Assembly: GCF_009731355.2 (NCBI RefSeq)
Contig: NZ_AP022810.1
Coordinates: 682,001 to 746,000 of the forward strand
Source: Desulfuromonas sp. AOP6
Lineage (GTDB): Bacteria > Desulfobacterota > Desulfuromonadia > Desulfuromonadales > SZUA-540
Length of the DNA: 64,000 nt
Reading direction: 5' to 3'
The position numbers and the translations under genes are program-made. The notes below the pieces were generated by a model. It was not told the DNA's origin. It searched no databases and was given only the letters and a program-made list of their open reading frames with translations. Positions 42,546 through 51,283 of this stretch are shown here, piece after piece. Position 1 is the first letter of the stretch, and each line of letters opens with the position of its first letter.

Positions 42546-45209
42546 ATGGCTACGAAGTATGTTTATTTCTTCGGCGACGGCAAGGCCGAAGGAAAAGGGG
42601 ACATGAAAAACCTACTGGGCGGTAAAGGGGCCAATCTGGCCGAAATGACCTCGATCGGTCTGCCGGTGCCGGCTGGTTTTACCCTCACCACCGAGGTGTG
42701 TACCGAGTTCTACAAGAACAACCGCCAGTACCCCGCCGAACTCAAAGGGCAGGTAGAAGAGAATCTACGCAAGGTCGAGACGCTCATGGGGAAGAAATTC
42801 GGCGACGCGAAGAACCCGCTGCTCGTCTCCGTGCGCTCCGGCGCCCGCGCCTCCATGCCCGGTATGATGGACACCGTCCTCAACCTCGGTCTTAACGGTC
42901 AGACTGTGCAGGGCATCATCGAACAGAGCGGCGACGCCCGTTTCGCGTACGACTCCTACCGCCGCTTTATCCAGATGTACTCGAACGTCGTTCTCAATCT
43001 TGACGGTGATGTCCTCGAACATATCCTCGAAAATATGAAAGAACAGCGCGGCGTCGAGCAGGACACCAAGTTGACCGCAGACGACCTCAAGGAAATGGTC
43101 GTCCTCTTTAAAAAGAAGGTCCGTGAAGAGCTGGGACGAGATTTCCCTGAAGATCCCCAGGAACAGCTGTGGGGCGCTATCGGCGCCGTCTTCGGTTCCT
43201 GGATGAACCCTCGCGCCATCACCTACCGCAAGCTCAACAGCATCCCCGCCGAGTGGGGGACCGCCGTCAACGTTCAGTCCATGGTCTATGGCAACATGGG
43301 CGACGACTGCGCCACGGGCGTGGCCTTCACCCGTAACCCCTCCACCGGCGAAAACGTCTTCTTCGGCGAGTTCCTGGTCAACGCCCAGGGTGAAGATGTC
43401 GTAGCCGGCATTCGTACGCCCCAGCCCATCAACAAGATCGGCGGCGACGGCACCCTCCCTTCCATGGAAGAGGTCATGCCCGTGTGCTACGACCAGCTCA
43501 TGAAGGTGCAGCAGACCCTGGAGAAGCACTACCGCGACATGCAGGACATCGAGTTCACCATCGAGAAAGGCAAGCTCTACATGCTGCAGACCCGCAACGG
43601 CAAGCGCACCGCCCAGGCGGCGGTGAAGATCGCCGTCGACATGGTGCGGGAAGGGGTGCTCAGCGACAAGGAAGCGGTTCTGCGCGTGCAGCCCGAACAG
43701 CTCGATCAGCTGCTGCATCCCTCTCTTGATCCCAAGGCGCCCAAGAATGTTATCGCCAAAGGCCTGCCCGCTTCCCCCGGCGCCGCCAGCGGCGAGGTGG
43801 TCTTCTCGGCCGATGAGGCCGAAGAAGCGGCCAAGATCGGTCTCAAGGTCATTCTGGTGCGCGTGGAAACGAGCCCGGAAGATATTCACGGCATGCACGC
43901 CGCCCAGGGCATCCTCACCGCCCGCGGCGGCATGACCTCCCACGCCGCCGTCGTGGCGCGCGGCATGGGCAAGTGCTGCGTGGCCGGTTGCGGCGATATC
44001 AAGGTCGACTACAAGACCCAGCAGTTCGTCGCCCGCGACGGCGTCGTCCTCAAGAAGGGGGATGTCATCACCCTCGATGGCTCCACCGGTGAAGTGATGA
44101 AGGGCGAAGTTCCCACCGTTCAGCCTGAGCTGACCGGAGATTTCGGTGCCCTCATGGAGTGGGTCGATACCTTCCGCCGCCTCAAGGTGCGCACCAACGC
44201 CGATACGCCCAACGACTCCAGGGTGGCCCGCAACTTCGGCGCCGAGGGTATCGGTCTGTGCCGCACCGAGCACATGTTTTTCGAAGCCGAGCGCATCATG
44301 GCGGTGCGGGAGATGATTCTGTCCGAGGATATCGCTGGCCGCAAAGGCGCCCTGGCCAAAATTCTACCCATGCAGAAAGGGGACTTCCTCGGCATTTTCC
44401 GCGAGATGAAGGGGCTGCCGGTGACCATTCGCCTGCTTGATCCGCCCCTGCACGAGTTCCTTCCCCATACGGACAAGGACATTGATGAGCTGGCTGCCGT
44501 CATGAAGGTGCAGCCCCAGGTATTGCGCAACAAGGTTGATTTCCTGCACGAGTTCAACCCCATGCTCGGCCATCGCGGCTGCCGCCTGGGCATCACCTTC
44601 CCCGAGATTTACGACATGCAGGTGCAGGCCATCATGGAAGCGGCCTGTGAACTGGTCAAGGAAGAGGGCTTCGACATCGTTCCCGAGATCATGATTCCCC
44701 TGGTTGGCCACGTCAAGGAACTGTCCATCCTGCGGGCCAACGCTATTCGCATCGCCGACGAGGTCGTCGCCCGTTACGGCGTCAAGGTCGAGTACCTCAT
44801 CGGCACCATGATCGAGCTGCCCCGCGCCGCCCTGACCGCCGATGAAATCGCCAAAGAGGCCGAGTTCTTCTCTTTCGGCACCAATGACCTCACCCAGACC
44901 ACTTACGGTCTTTCCCGCGACGACGCCGGCAAGTTTCTGCCTTTCTATGTCGAGCGCGAGATCTACCCCAACGATCCTTTCGTCGCCCTCGATCAGAGCG
45001 GTGTCGGACAGTTGGTGGAGATGGGCTGCGTCAAAGGGCGCCAGACCCGCCCCAACATCAAGCTCGGCATTTGCGGCGAGCACGGTGGCGAGCCTTCCAG
45101 TGTCATCTTCTGCCATAAGATCGGTCTCGATTACGTTTCCTGTTCTCCTTTCCGCGTGCCCATTGCCCGCCTGGCAGCGGCGCATGCCGCCCTGATGGAC
45201 GAGCAATAA
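42546..45209 (+). CDS. ppdK: Pyruvate, phosphate dikinase
   Basis: An 887-residue enzyme that interconverts pyruvate, ATP and phosphate with phosphoenolpyruvate, AMP and diphosphate. The N-terminal ATP-grasp domain (GGKGANLAEM, LVSVRSGARASMPGMMDT), the swivelling phosphohistidine domain with H466 in GGMTSHAAVVARGMG, and the C-terminal TIM barrel with the catalytic cysteine in LGICGEHGG are all present. It would supply PEP for gluconeogenesis from lactate or acetate. TTTGAGGAGGAG precedes the ATG. Confidence 0.97.
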   Translation: MATKYVYFFGDGKAEGKGDMKNLLGGKGANLAEMTSIGLPVPAGFTLTTEVCTEFYKNNRQYPAELKGQVEENLRKVETLMGKKFGDAKNPLLVSVRSGARASMPGMMDTVLNLGLNGQTVQGIIEQSGDARFAYDSYRRFIQMYSNVVLNLDGDVLEHILENMKEQRGVEQDTKLTADDLKEMVVLFKKKVREELGRDFPEDPQEQLWGAIGAVFGSWMNPRAITYRKLNSIPAEWGTAVNVQSMVYGNMGDDCATGVAFTRNPSTGENVFFGEFLVNAQGEDVVAGIRTPQPINKIGGDGTLPSMEEVMPVCYDQLMKVQQTLEKHYRDMQDIEFTIEKGKLYMLQTRNGKRTAQAAVKIAVDMVREGVLSDKEAVLRVQPEQLDQLLHPSLDPKAPKNVIAKGLPASPGAASGEVVFSADEAEEAAKIGLKVILVRVETSPEDIHGMHAAQGILTARGGMTSHAAVVARGMGKCCVAGCGDIKVDYKTQQFVARDGVVLKKGDVITLDGSTGEVMKGEVPTVQPELTGDFGALMEWVDTFRRLKVRTNADTPNDSRVARNFGAEGIGLCRTEHMFFEAERIMAVREMILSEDIAGRKGALAKILPMQKGDFLGIFREMKGLPVTIRLLDPPLHEFLPHTDKDIDELAAVMKVQPQVLRNKVDFLHEFNPMLGHRGCRLGITFPEIYDMQVQAIMEAACELVKEEGFDIVPEIMIPLVGHVKELSILRANAIRIADEVVARYGVKVEYLIGTMIELPRAALTADEIAKEAEFFSFGTNDLTQTTYGLSRDDAGKFLPFYVEREIYPNDPFVALDQSGVGQLVEMGCVKGRQTRPNIKLGICGEHGGEPSSVIFCHKIGLDYVSCSPFRVPIARLAAAHAALMDEQ

Positions 45210-45235
45210 GACTTTCAGTTTTCCAGTCCTATGTG

Positions 45236-45269
45236 ATCCCCCGGGAAAGACTTTCCCGGGGGATTTTTT
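45236..45269 (+). terminator. Intrinsic terminator of ppdK
   Basis: Arms ATCCCCCGGGAAAG and CTTTCCCGGGGGAT form a near-perfect hairpin followed by a T-run, 26 bases after the stop codon. Confidence 0.92.
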
Positions 45270-45370
45270 ATCGCACCACGCTGCTTGCGTGCTGGTCGAT
45301 ATATGCTAAATTATCTGTCATGCCGATGGTTTAACCGGTTTTTTTATTCATGACGACGAAAGGATTTTTT

Positions 45371-45907
45371 ATGACTCCACGTTTTGCCCCTGGGCGCGAC
45401 GGCGCCTGGAATCCCTATCTGGCCGGAGCCCTTTCCGGGCTGGTCTCCGTCTTCTCTGTGTGGATCGCTGGAAAATATCTCGGTGCTTCCACCACCTTTG
45501 TCCGCGCCGCCGGCATGGTCGAAAAGGTCTTCTCGCCGGAACGCGTGGAGAAAATGGACTACTTTATCAAGACCGCACCCAAGATCGACTGGCAGTGGAT
45601 GTTTGTGGTCGGTATCTTCATCGGTGCCCTCATTGCTTCCGTCACCGGTCGCACCTTCCGTCTGCAGGGCCTGCCCGATATGTGGCGCCAGCGTTTCGGT
45701 AGTGCCAGTTACGGCAGGCGTGCCCTCTTTGCTTTCAGCGGTGGCGCCGTGGCCATGTTCGGAGCGCGTCTTGCCGATGGCTGACCGAGCGGTCATGGGC
45801 TGAGCGGTTCGCTCCAGCTGGCTGTTAGCGGTCTTCTTTCTCTCGCCTGCTTTTTCATCGGCGGCATTATCGTCGCCCGCCTCATCTATGGGAGGAAGTC
45901 CTCATGA
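45371..45907 (+). CDS. YeeE/YedE-type transporter half with in-frame UGA (candidate selenoprotein)
   Basis: Reading through a TGA at 45782-45784 gives a 178-residue membrane protein with selenocysteine at position 138. The UGA sits in GARLADG-U-PSGHGLSG. In YeeE/YedE thiosulfate transporters the same spot holds the conserved cysteine of a GC-x-SGHG motif. The 40 codons after the UGA encode two more hydrophobic stretches (LQLAVSGLLSLACFFIGGIIVARLI) and end in a TGA that overlaps the next ATG. A SECIS-like hairpin follows the UGA. The ATG at 45371 has AAGGA upstream. It could import a sulfur or selenium anion; the exact substrate is unknown. Confidence 0.82.
45799..45818 (+). promoter_or_regulatory. 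SECIS-like hairpin after the transporter UGA
   Basis: Fifteen to 34 bases after UGA, GCUG pairs with CAGC and AGCG with CGCU, with one bulged C. The apical loop region reads GGUUC, close to the GGUC loop of the Escherichia coli fdhF SECIS. Distance and shape fit a bacterial SECIS. Confidence 0.7.
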
Positions 45908-46431
45908 ATATGCTGATCTATGGGCTGCTCACGGGTGTGGCCTTCGGTTTTATCCTGCAGAAAGGCGGCGTACTGCGTTACGACAAGCAGCTCGGCGTGC
46001 TGCGCCTCATCGACATGACCATTATCAAATTCATGCTGACCAGCGTTCTCGTCGGTATGGTCGGTATCTACCTGCTGGTCGATCTGGAGCTGGCCAAGCT
46101 CAGTCTCAAAACGACGATTCTTGGCGGCAATATCATCGGCGGACTCATTTTCGGTATCGGCTGGGGTCTGCTGGGCTACTGCCCCGGCACCTCTGCCGGG
46201 GCCCTGGGTGAAGGACGTTGGGACGCCCTCTACGGCATCCTCGGTATGGTGGCCGGCGCCGCCGTCTACGCCGAAGCCTTTCCCCTGATGAAGCGCACCG
46301 TGCTCACCTGGGGTAACCTGGGCAAAATCACTATTCCGCAGGTGCTGGGTGTCAATCACTGGCCGGTGATCCTGGTCTTTGTCGTTGGGGCGGTTTTGCT
46401 TTTTCGGTTTTTTGAGAAGAAGGGGTTGTGA
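45904..46431 (+). CDS. YeeE/YedE-type transporter, second half
   Basis: A 175-residue protein with about five membrane helices and the family motif GWGLLGYCPGTSAGALGEG, containing a conserved cysteine. Its ATG overlaps the stop codon of the previous gene (ATGA). Together the two halves equal one full YeeE/YedE transporter. Two-gene forms (the second half often listed as DUF6691) are common in Proteobacteria. Confidence 0.88.
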   Translation: MNMLIYGLLTGVAFGFILQKGGVLRYDKQLGVLRLIDMTIIKFMLTSVLVGMVGIYLLVDLELAKLSLKTTILGGNIIGGLIFGIGWGLLGYCPGTSAGALGEGRWDALYGILGMVAGAAVYAEAFPLMKRTVLTWGNLGKITIPQVLGVNHWPVILVFVVGAVLLFRFFEKKGL

Positions 46432-46435
46432 GAGA

Positions 46436-46640
46436 CCGGCGGGTTGCGCCCCGCCGGACGCCTTACTTTTTGTCCAAGCCCACAAAAAGTAAGCAAAAAA
46501 GGGCTTTTTTATTGCTGGCGCCGGATTTTGGTGGTTTTGTTGAAATGGAGCCAGCTTAAGAGGTTCTTTACTTCGTAGCACGAAAAGGCAAGGGCCCCGG
46601 CTCACTGCGTTCACACGGGGTAACTTGTTCCTGCCGTGTG
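46436..46640. repeat. Intergenic element with two nested inverted repeats
   Basis: CCGGCGGG/CCCGCCGG (46436-46457) is followed by the perfect 12-bp arms CTTACTTTTTGT/ACAAAAAGTAAG (46462-46493) and an A/T-rich tail, then a GC-rich stretch. Elements of this type recur in many proteobacterial genomes and often create spurious short frames. I see no gene between here and 46794. Confidence 0.55.
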
Positions 46641-46793
46641 TCACCTGTCCCGGTCTGCCGGGCACTGCCTGTTGGTCTTTTTGATCGTTTAAGTTGTTCT
46701 GAGTTTACTCCCCCTGGGTTTGCTGAGGTGTATGCTTCCTTTTATTTTGCTATGCTGTCAGCTCAGGTCGACAATCCCGGAGGACATATAAAT

Positions 46794-47750
46794 ATGAAAA
46801 TTGTGGTTCTTGACGGTTATACGCTGAATCCCGGCGATTTGAGCTGGGATTCTCTTCAGGCGCTGGGTGAGTGTGCCATTTATGAACGCACCCCGGCCCC
46901 GCAAGTGGTGGAGCGCTGCCGGGGCGCCGAGGCCGTACTCACCAATAAGGTGGTCTTTTCCGCCGAGGTGCTCGATCAGTTGCCCGAGCTGCGCTATATC
47001 GGCGTCACTGCCACCGGCTACAACGTGGTGGCGCTGGAAGAAGTGCGTCGTCGGGGCATCACCGTGACCAACGTGCCCGGCTACAGCACGGCTTCAGTGG
47101 CGCAGATGGTCTTCGCCCTGGTGCTGGAACTGACCCAGCAGGTCGGCCATCACGACCATCTGGTCCGGCAGGGGCGCTGGTCGGCCAGCCCCGACTTCTG
47201 TTTCTGGGATCGTTCCCTGACCGAGCTCGACGGCCGCACCATGGGTATTGTGGGCTACGGCCAGATCGGTCGGGCGGTGAGCCGCATCGCCGGCGCTTTC
47301 GGTATGAGAGTCCTGGTCCATACCGCCCATCCAGAGAAGTATGGCGAGAGCGAAGAGGTGACCTTTGTCGAGCTTCCTGAGCTCTTTGCCCGTGCCGACG
47401 TCATCAGCCTGCATTGTCCGCTCACCCCGCAGACCGAGGGGCTGGTGGATGAAACGCGGCTGGCCACCATGAAGAAGACGGCTCTGCTTATCAATACGGG
47501 ACGGGGGCCGCTGGTTGACGAGGCCGCCCTGGCTGCTGCCCTGAACAGCGGCAGGATCGCCGGCGCCGGCCTCGATGTCCTCGGCAGCGAGCCGCCTTCA
47601 CCCGACAACCCCCTGCTGACGGCGAAGAACTGCTTCATCACCCCGCATATCGCCTGGGCCACTCAGGAGGCCCGCCAGCGCCTCCTCGATATTACCGTCG
47701 CCAATCTCGCGGCCTACCAGCGCGGGGAAGCCGCCAACGTGGTGAGCTGA
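46794..47750 (+). CDS. D-2-hydroxyacid dehydrogenase, glycerate/hydroxypyruvate type
   Basis: A 318-residue NAD-dependent dehydrogenase. The ATG follows GGAGGA. The Rossmann motif is MGIVGYGQIGRAVSRIAGAFGMRVLVHT (about 149). The catalytic residues are R in INTGRGPLVDE (about 232), E in GSEPPSP (about 261) and H in PHIAWAT (about 281). The closest well-known type is hydroxypyruvate or glycerate dehydrogenase (HprA), but substrate choice is not fixed by sequence. Confidence 0.9.
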   Translation: MKIVVLDGYTLNPGDLSWDSLQALGECAIYERTPAPQVVERCRGAEAVLTNKVVFSAEVLDQLPELRYIGVTATGYNVVALEEVRRRGITVTNVPGYSTASVAQMVFALVLELTQQVGHHDHLVRQGRWSASPDFCFWDRSLTELDGRTMGIVGYGQIGRAVSRIAGAFGMRVLVHTAHPEKYGESEEVTFVELPELFARADVISLHCPLTPQTEGLVDETRLATMKKTALLINTGRGPLVDEAALAAALNSGRIAGAGLDVLGSEPPSPDNPLLTAKNCFITPHIAWATQEARQRLLDITVANLAAYQRGEAANVVS

Positions 47751-47770
47751 AACCATTCCCCCGCTTCACC

Positions 47771-47799
47771 TTGACAGCTGCCGGTGCTGATGGTATAAG
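47771..47799 (+). promoter_or_regulatory. Sigma70 promoter
   Basis: TTGACA and TATAAG with exactly 17 bases between, 73 bases before the zinc-ribbon gene. Confidence 0.75.
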
Positions 47800-47824
47800 A
47801 GGCGCTCACTTTGACAGGACAACC

Positions 47825-47856
47825 GCCGCAGGGAGTTTTCTCTGTGGCTTTTTTTT
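47825..47856 (+). terminator. Terminator-like hairpin in a 5' leader (possible attenuator)
   Basis: GCCGCAGGG pairs with CTCTGTGGC (two wobbles) and is followed by eight T. It lies between the promoter at 47771-47799 and the start codon at 47872, so most transcripts could stop before the gene. Confidence 0.55.
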
Positions 47857-47871
47857 GAAAGAAGGAAAGAT

Positions 47872-48318
47872 ATGAGCCCAAAGAAAATCTCCGCCGGCGA
47901 CCTGGTCGATTCCCAATGCACCAAATGCCGTATGGTCACCAACCATACCGTTGTCGCCATGGTGGGCGATAAGGTGGTGCGGGTTCAGTGTAATACCTGT
48001 GGCGGCATGCACAATTACCGGGATGCGGCACCGAAGAAGACCGCCACGCCACGGACCACGGCCACCAAAGGTAATACCGTGCCGCGTCAGCCCCGGCAAC
48101 GCGCCGCTACCGCTGACCTGATATTCTGGGAGGAACGCTGTGGCGAGGAGGCTACCGGCGCGGCGAAAACCTATGCCATGGACGGCACCTACCGCGCCGA
48201 CGATCTGGTGAGCCATCCCGTCTTCGGCGTAGGCATCGTCACCGCCGTCACCCCGCCCAACAAGGTGGAAATCCTCTTCCGCGACGGCCGTAAGCTGCTG
48301 CGCGGCCTGCCCCGCTGA
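47872..48318 (+). CDS. Zinc-ribbon protein with CarD-like C-terminal segment
   Basis: A 148-residue protein. The N-terminal ribbon has two CxxC pairs (CTKC at 16-19 and CNTC at 40-43). A basic, proline- and threonine-rich linker follows (about 52-80). The C-terminus has LVSHPVFGVGIVTAVTPPNKVEILFRDG, a small SH3-like fold similar to CarD/Tudor-type RNA-polymerase-binding or repair modules. Its function is unknown. It has its own promoter and a hairpin in the leader, so expression seems controlled. Confidence 0.7.
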   Translation: MSPKKISAGDLVDSQCTKCRMVTNHTVVAMVGDKVVRVQCNTCGGMHNYRDAAPKKTATPRTTATKGNTVPRQPRQRAATADLIFWEERCGEEATGAAKTYAMDGTYRADDLVSHPVFGVGIVTAVTPPNKVEILFRDGRKLLRGLPR

Positions 48319-48403
48319 TTCAACTCTCTGCCCATGGCCAGGCTCCGCTTTCTGCAGCGGGCCTGGCTTCTTGATTCCTGCCGTTAGACCTCGAAAAATC
48401 GTT

Positions 48404-48923
48404 CACCACCAAGCCACAAAGACACCAAGGAAACCCATCCATTCAACCGGACCCCAGGAACGGGCTGCTATCCTTAAGCCAGACCATCTTGGTGGCATGG
48501 TGCCTTGGTGGTAGATTGCCTTTTTTGCCCTTGATTCTTTCACCACCAAGGCACAAAGACACCAAGGAAACCCCTAAATCCAACCGGGACCCAGAGGTAC
48601 GGGCTGTTATCCTTAAGCCAGACCATCTTGGTGGCATGGTGCCTTGGTGGTAGATTGTCTTTGTTGCCCTTGATCCTTTCACCACCAAGCCACAAAGACA
48701 CCAAGGAAACCCCTAAATCCAACCGGGACTCAGAGGTACGGGCTGTTATCCTTAAGCCAGACATTCTTGGTGTCCTGGTGCCTTGGTGGTGGATTGTCTT
48801 TGTTGCCCTTGATTCTTTCACCACCAAGGCACAAAGACACCAAGGAAACCCCTAAATTCAAACGGGACTGTTATCCTTAAGCCAGACCTTCTTGGTGTCC
48901 TGGTGCCTTGGTGGTGGATTGTC
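48404..48923. repeat. Tandem array of four palindrome-ended repeats
   Basis: Four units begin with CACCACCAAG at 48404, 48541, 48680 and 48819, with periods of 137, 139 and 139 bases; the last is shortened. Each unit begins with CACCACCAAGGCAC (or a one-base variant) and ends with GTGCCTTGGTGGT, so the ends are inverted repeats. Short frames cross the array on both strands but show no coding character. It ends just ahead of the endonuclease V gene. Confidence 0.88.
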
Positions 48924-48963
48924 AATTGTCGTTGATGTTGGCTCGATGATGACGGGGGAGATG

Positions 48964-49662
48964 ATGGACTTTGCGCGTCTGCATGATTGGTCGGTGACTT
49001 ATGCCGAGGCGGTCGCTCTGCAGCGGCGGCTGGCCGCACAGGTGCGTCTGGAGGATGGAGTGACGCCTTCGCTGCGTCGGGTGGCGGGAGTTGACGTCTC
49101 CTATGAAAAACACGGGGATTTATTCTTTGCGGCGGTCGTGCTGCTGAGCTATCCGGATCTGCAGGTAGTGGAAGAGGCCAGCGCCGTGGCTCGGGTCAGC
49201 TTCCCCTACATCCCCGGTCTGCTGTCCTTTCGCGAACTGCCGGTGCTGCTGCAAGCTTTCCAGGGTTTGCAGACGCGGCCGGACGTGGTGCTGGTGGACG
49301 GGCAGGGCATCGCCCATCCGCGCCGCCTCGGTCTGGCCAGTCATCTTGGGCTCTGGTTGCAGCTGCCGACCATCGGCTGTGCCAAGAGCCGTCTGTGCGG
49401 GGACCACGAGGAGCCCGGGCTGCATAAAGGCGATTATGCGGCGCTGGAGCTGAAGGGCGATCAGGTGGGCGCGGTGCTGCGAACGCGCGACCGGGTGCGC
49501 CCCCTCTATGTGTCGCCGGGGCACCTGTGTACGGTCGCCCGCGCCGCGCAAGTGACCCTGGCCTGCACGACGCGTTACCGCATGCCGGAGCCGACCCGCC
49601 TGGCCCATCTTTTGACCAACCGGCTGCGGTTGCAGGCCCGCGAAGGGGTCGGCCTCGATTAA
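48964..49662 (+). CDS. nfi: Endonuclease V
   Basis: A 232-residue nuclease that cleaves near deaminated bases such as hypoxanthine. Signature segments are RRVAGVDVSY (catalytic aspartate), PGLLSFRELPVLL, VLVDGQGIAHPRRLGLASHLG and GCAKSRLCG. The exact start is uncertain: GGGGGAG lies directly before ATGATG at 48961, and ATGs at 48946 and 48949 are also in frame. The repeat array ends 40 bases upstream. Confidence 0.92.
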   Translation: MDFARLHDWSVTYAEAVALQRRLAAQVRLEDGVTPSLRRVAGVDVSYEKHGDLFFAAVVLLSYPDLQVVEEASAVARVSFPYIPGLLSFRELPVLLQAFQGLQTRPDVVLVDGQGIAHPRRLGLASHLGLWLQLPTIGCAKSRLCGDHEEPGLHKGDYAALELKGDQVGAVLRTRDRVRPLYVSPGHLCTVARAAQVTLACTTRYRMPEPTRLAHLLTNRLRLQAREGVGLD

Positions 49663-49669
49663 AACCAGC

Positions 49670-50542
49670 TTACTTCTGCAGCAGGTCTCGCAAGATGGCG
49701 GCCTTGTCGGCGTCCAGTCGCCCCGACTCTTCGGCTACATCCACCGTTTTTCCTCCCATGAGGCGATAAATGCGACCCAGGTCCGCCGGCAACGCCTCCA
49801 GCGCCGCCAGATGTTTTTCGACGGTGAGGATGTCGCCGCGTACGATGGGTCCGGTGAGAGCCGTCTGCGGTCCCAGGGCGGACAGGTTTTTCACGGTGCC
49901 GTTAAGCAGGGGAGCAAAGAGGCGGCCGGCGTCTTTCGCGTCGATGCCGCAGTGCGACAGCATCTCTCCGGCGGTCGCCACCAGCGCGACCAGGAAGTTT
50001 GAGGCCGTGCAGGCGGCGGCGTGATAGAGGGGTTTCTGTTCACGGGTGAGGATGAACGGCAGGCCGCCCATGTCATCCACCAACGCTCTGGCGAGGGGGA
50101 TGAGGGAGGCGTCGCCTTCAATGGCGAAGAGACTGCCGGGTAGATTGCGCATACCGATGACCGCGTCGGCAAAGCTCTGCATGGGATGGATGGCCAGTCC
50201 CTGTACCGGCGTTCCTTCTTCCCCCAGCAGGATACTGCTATCGTGAATGCCGCTGAAGTGAACAAGGATGGTGCCGGGCCGGACCAGTGCTCCCTGGCGC
50301 AGTCTGGCCGCCATAGGGGCGATGTCGTCGTCCGGCAGGGCCAGAAAGACCATCTCCGCGTCCTTGACCTTCGTCAGGTCTGTCGTCCCCGCCTGGGGGT
50401 TGCCGATGAAGCGGGCGGCCGCCCGGGCACGGGCGAGGTCGCGGCTGACCACGGCGCTGAACTCATGGCCGGCGTCAGCCAGCAGGCGACCGACGGCCTG
50501 CCCCAGCCGTCCCGGTCCAATGAGGGCGATGCGGGTGCTCAC
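49670..50542 (-). CDS. Rossmann-like/DUF2520 domain protein
   Basis: A 290-residue NAD(P)-binding protein. The N-terminal Rossmann fold begins IALIGPGRLGQAVGRLLADAGHEF (residues 5-28). The DUF2520 helical domain (about 130-260) includes IHPMQSFAD and YHAAACTASNFLVAL. It resembles pyrroline-5-carboxylate or 6-phosphogluconate dehydrogenase folds. The substrate is unknown. Its start overlaps the stop of the fumarylacetoacetase-family gene by four bases. Confidence 0.88.
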   Translation of the reverse strand: MSTRIALIGPGRLGQAVGRLLADAGHEFSAVVSRDLARARAAARFIGNPQAGTTDLTKVKDAEMVFLALPDDDIAPMAARLRQGALVRPGTILVHFSGIHDSSILLGEEGTPVQGLAIHPMQSFADAVIGMRNLPGSLFAIEGDASLIPLARALVDDMGGLPFILTREQKPLYHAAACTASNFLVALVATAGEMLSHCGIDAKDAGRLFAPLLNGTVKNLSALGPQTALTGPIVRGDILTVEKHLAALEALPADLGRIYRLMGGKTVDVAEESGRLDADKAAILRDLLQK

Positions 50543-51195
50543 TTTACCCCCACTTCGAGACAGCCGACCTTGTCAATCTCGGCCCGCAGACGGCTGCGTC
50601 TCTGGACCGACCCCACTCCGGCCGGGGTGCCGGTCAGGATGATATCCCCTTCCTCCAGAGTGAAGATGGCCGAGATCGCCTGGACGATGGCCGGGATGCG
50701 GCGCATCATCAACGCTGTGGAGGCATCCTGGCGCAGCATGCCGTCTACGGAAAGACGGATGCCCAGGTTGTGCGGATCCTCGACCTCACTGGCAGCGACG
50801 AAATCGGAGAGGGGGCAGGCGGTGTCGAACCCTTTGGCGATCTCCCAGGGGAGCCCCTTGGCTTTGAGCTCCGACTGTACGTCCCGCAGGGTCATGTCAA
50901 TGGCAACGCCGTAGCCGGCCACATGGCTCATGGCATCTTTTTCGGCGACGTTTTTGGCAAACTTGCCGATGAGTACCGCCAGTTCCACCTCGTAGTGGCA
51001 GTCGTTGCTGTAGGCAGGAATGACCACGTTCTCACCGTCGCGGATAATGCTGGTGGCCGGCTTGATGAAGAGGACCGGCTTGTCGGGAACCTCGTTCCCC
51101 AGCTCCTTGATGTGATCGGCGTAGTTGCGGGCCAGACAGACGATTTTTCCGACCCGGAAAACCTTCTGGCTGCTCAGAATATGAACGGTCTGCAT
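50539..51195 (-). CDS. Fumarylacetoacetate hydrolase family protein
   Basis: A 218-residue protein of the FAH/acylpyruvase fold. It has the metal-binding pattern H-x-E-x-E (CHYEVELAVLIG) and GYGVAIDMTLRDVQ, and ends with DIILTGTPAGVGSVQ. Bacterial members hydrolyse acylpyruvates or act as oxaloacetate tautomerase/decarboxylase. The ATG is not followed by a clear alternative. It shares an operon with the DUF2520 gene. Confidence 0.9.
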   Translation of the reverse strand: MQTVHILSSQKVFRVGKIVCLARNYADHIKELGNEVPDKPVLFIKPATSIIRDGENVVIPAYSNDCHYEVELAVLIGKFAKNVAEKDAMSHVAGYGVAIDMTLRDVQSELKAKGLPWEIAKGFDTACPLSDFVAASEVEDPHNLGIRLSVDGMLRQDASTALMMRRIPAIVQAISAIFTLEEGDIILTGTPAGVGSVQRRSRLRAEIDKVGCLEVGVK

Positions 51196-51283
51196 GATGC
51201 GCTCCTCAAAGATGGTCTATAGAGATCAACTTAAGTAAATCGCGGGAATGGGCAAAGGGCAAGGCCTTGTTTTATTTTTCACT

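Noticed and set aside
42765-44273. Long open frame antisense to ppdK
   Set aside because: It mirrors the highly conserved ppdK frame, lacks a recognisable domain and has a composition expected of an antisense shadow in GC-rich DNA.
45782-45784. Transporter half ending at the TGA as a 137-residue protein
   Set aside because: It would lose the conserved SGHG motif and the last helices, and the ATGA coupling to the next gene would be lost. Readthrough restores all of these.
46462-46493. Perfect 12-bp inverted repeat as the terminator of the transporter pair
   Set aside because: Possible, but the arms are A/T-rich and the structure resembles a dispersed intergenic element more than an intrinsic terminator; it was listed as a repeat.
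48404-48923. CRISPR array
   Set aside because: The repeats are about 139 bases long and tandem with no unique spacers, and no cas gene is present.
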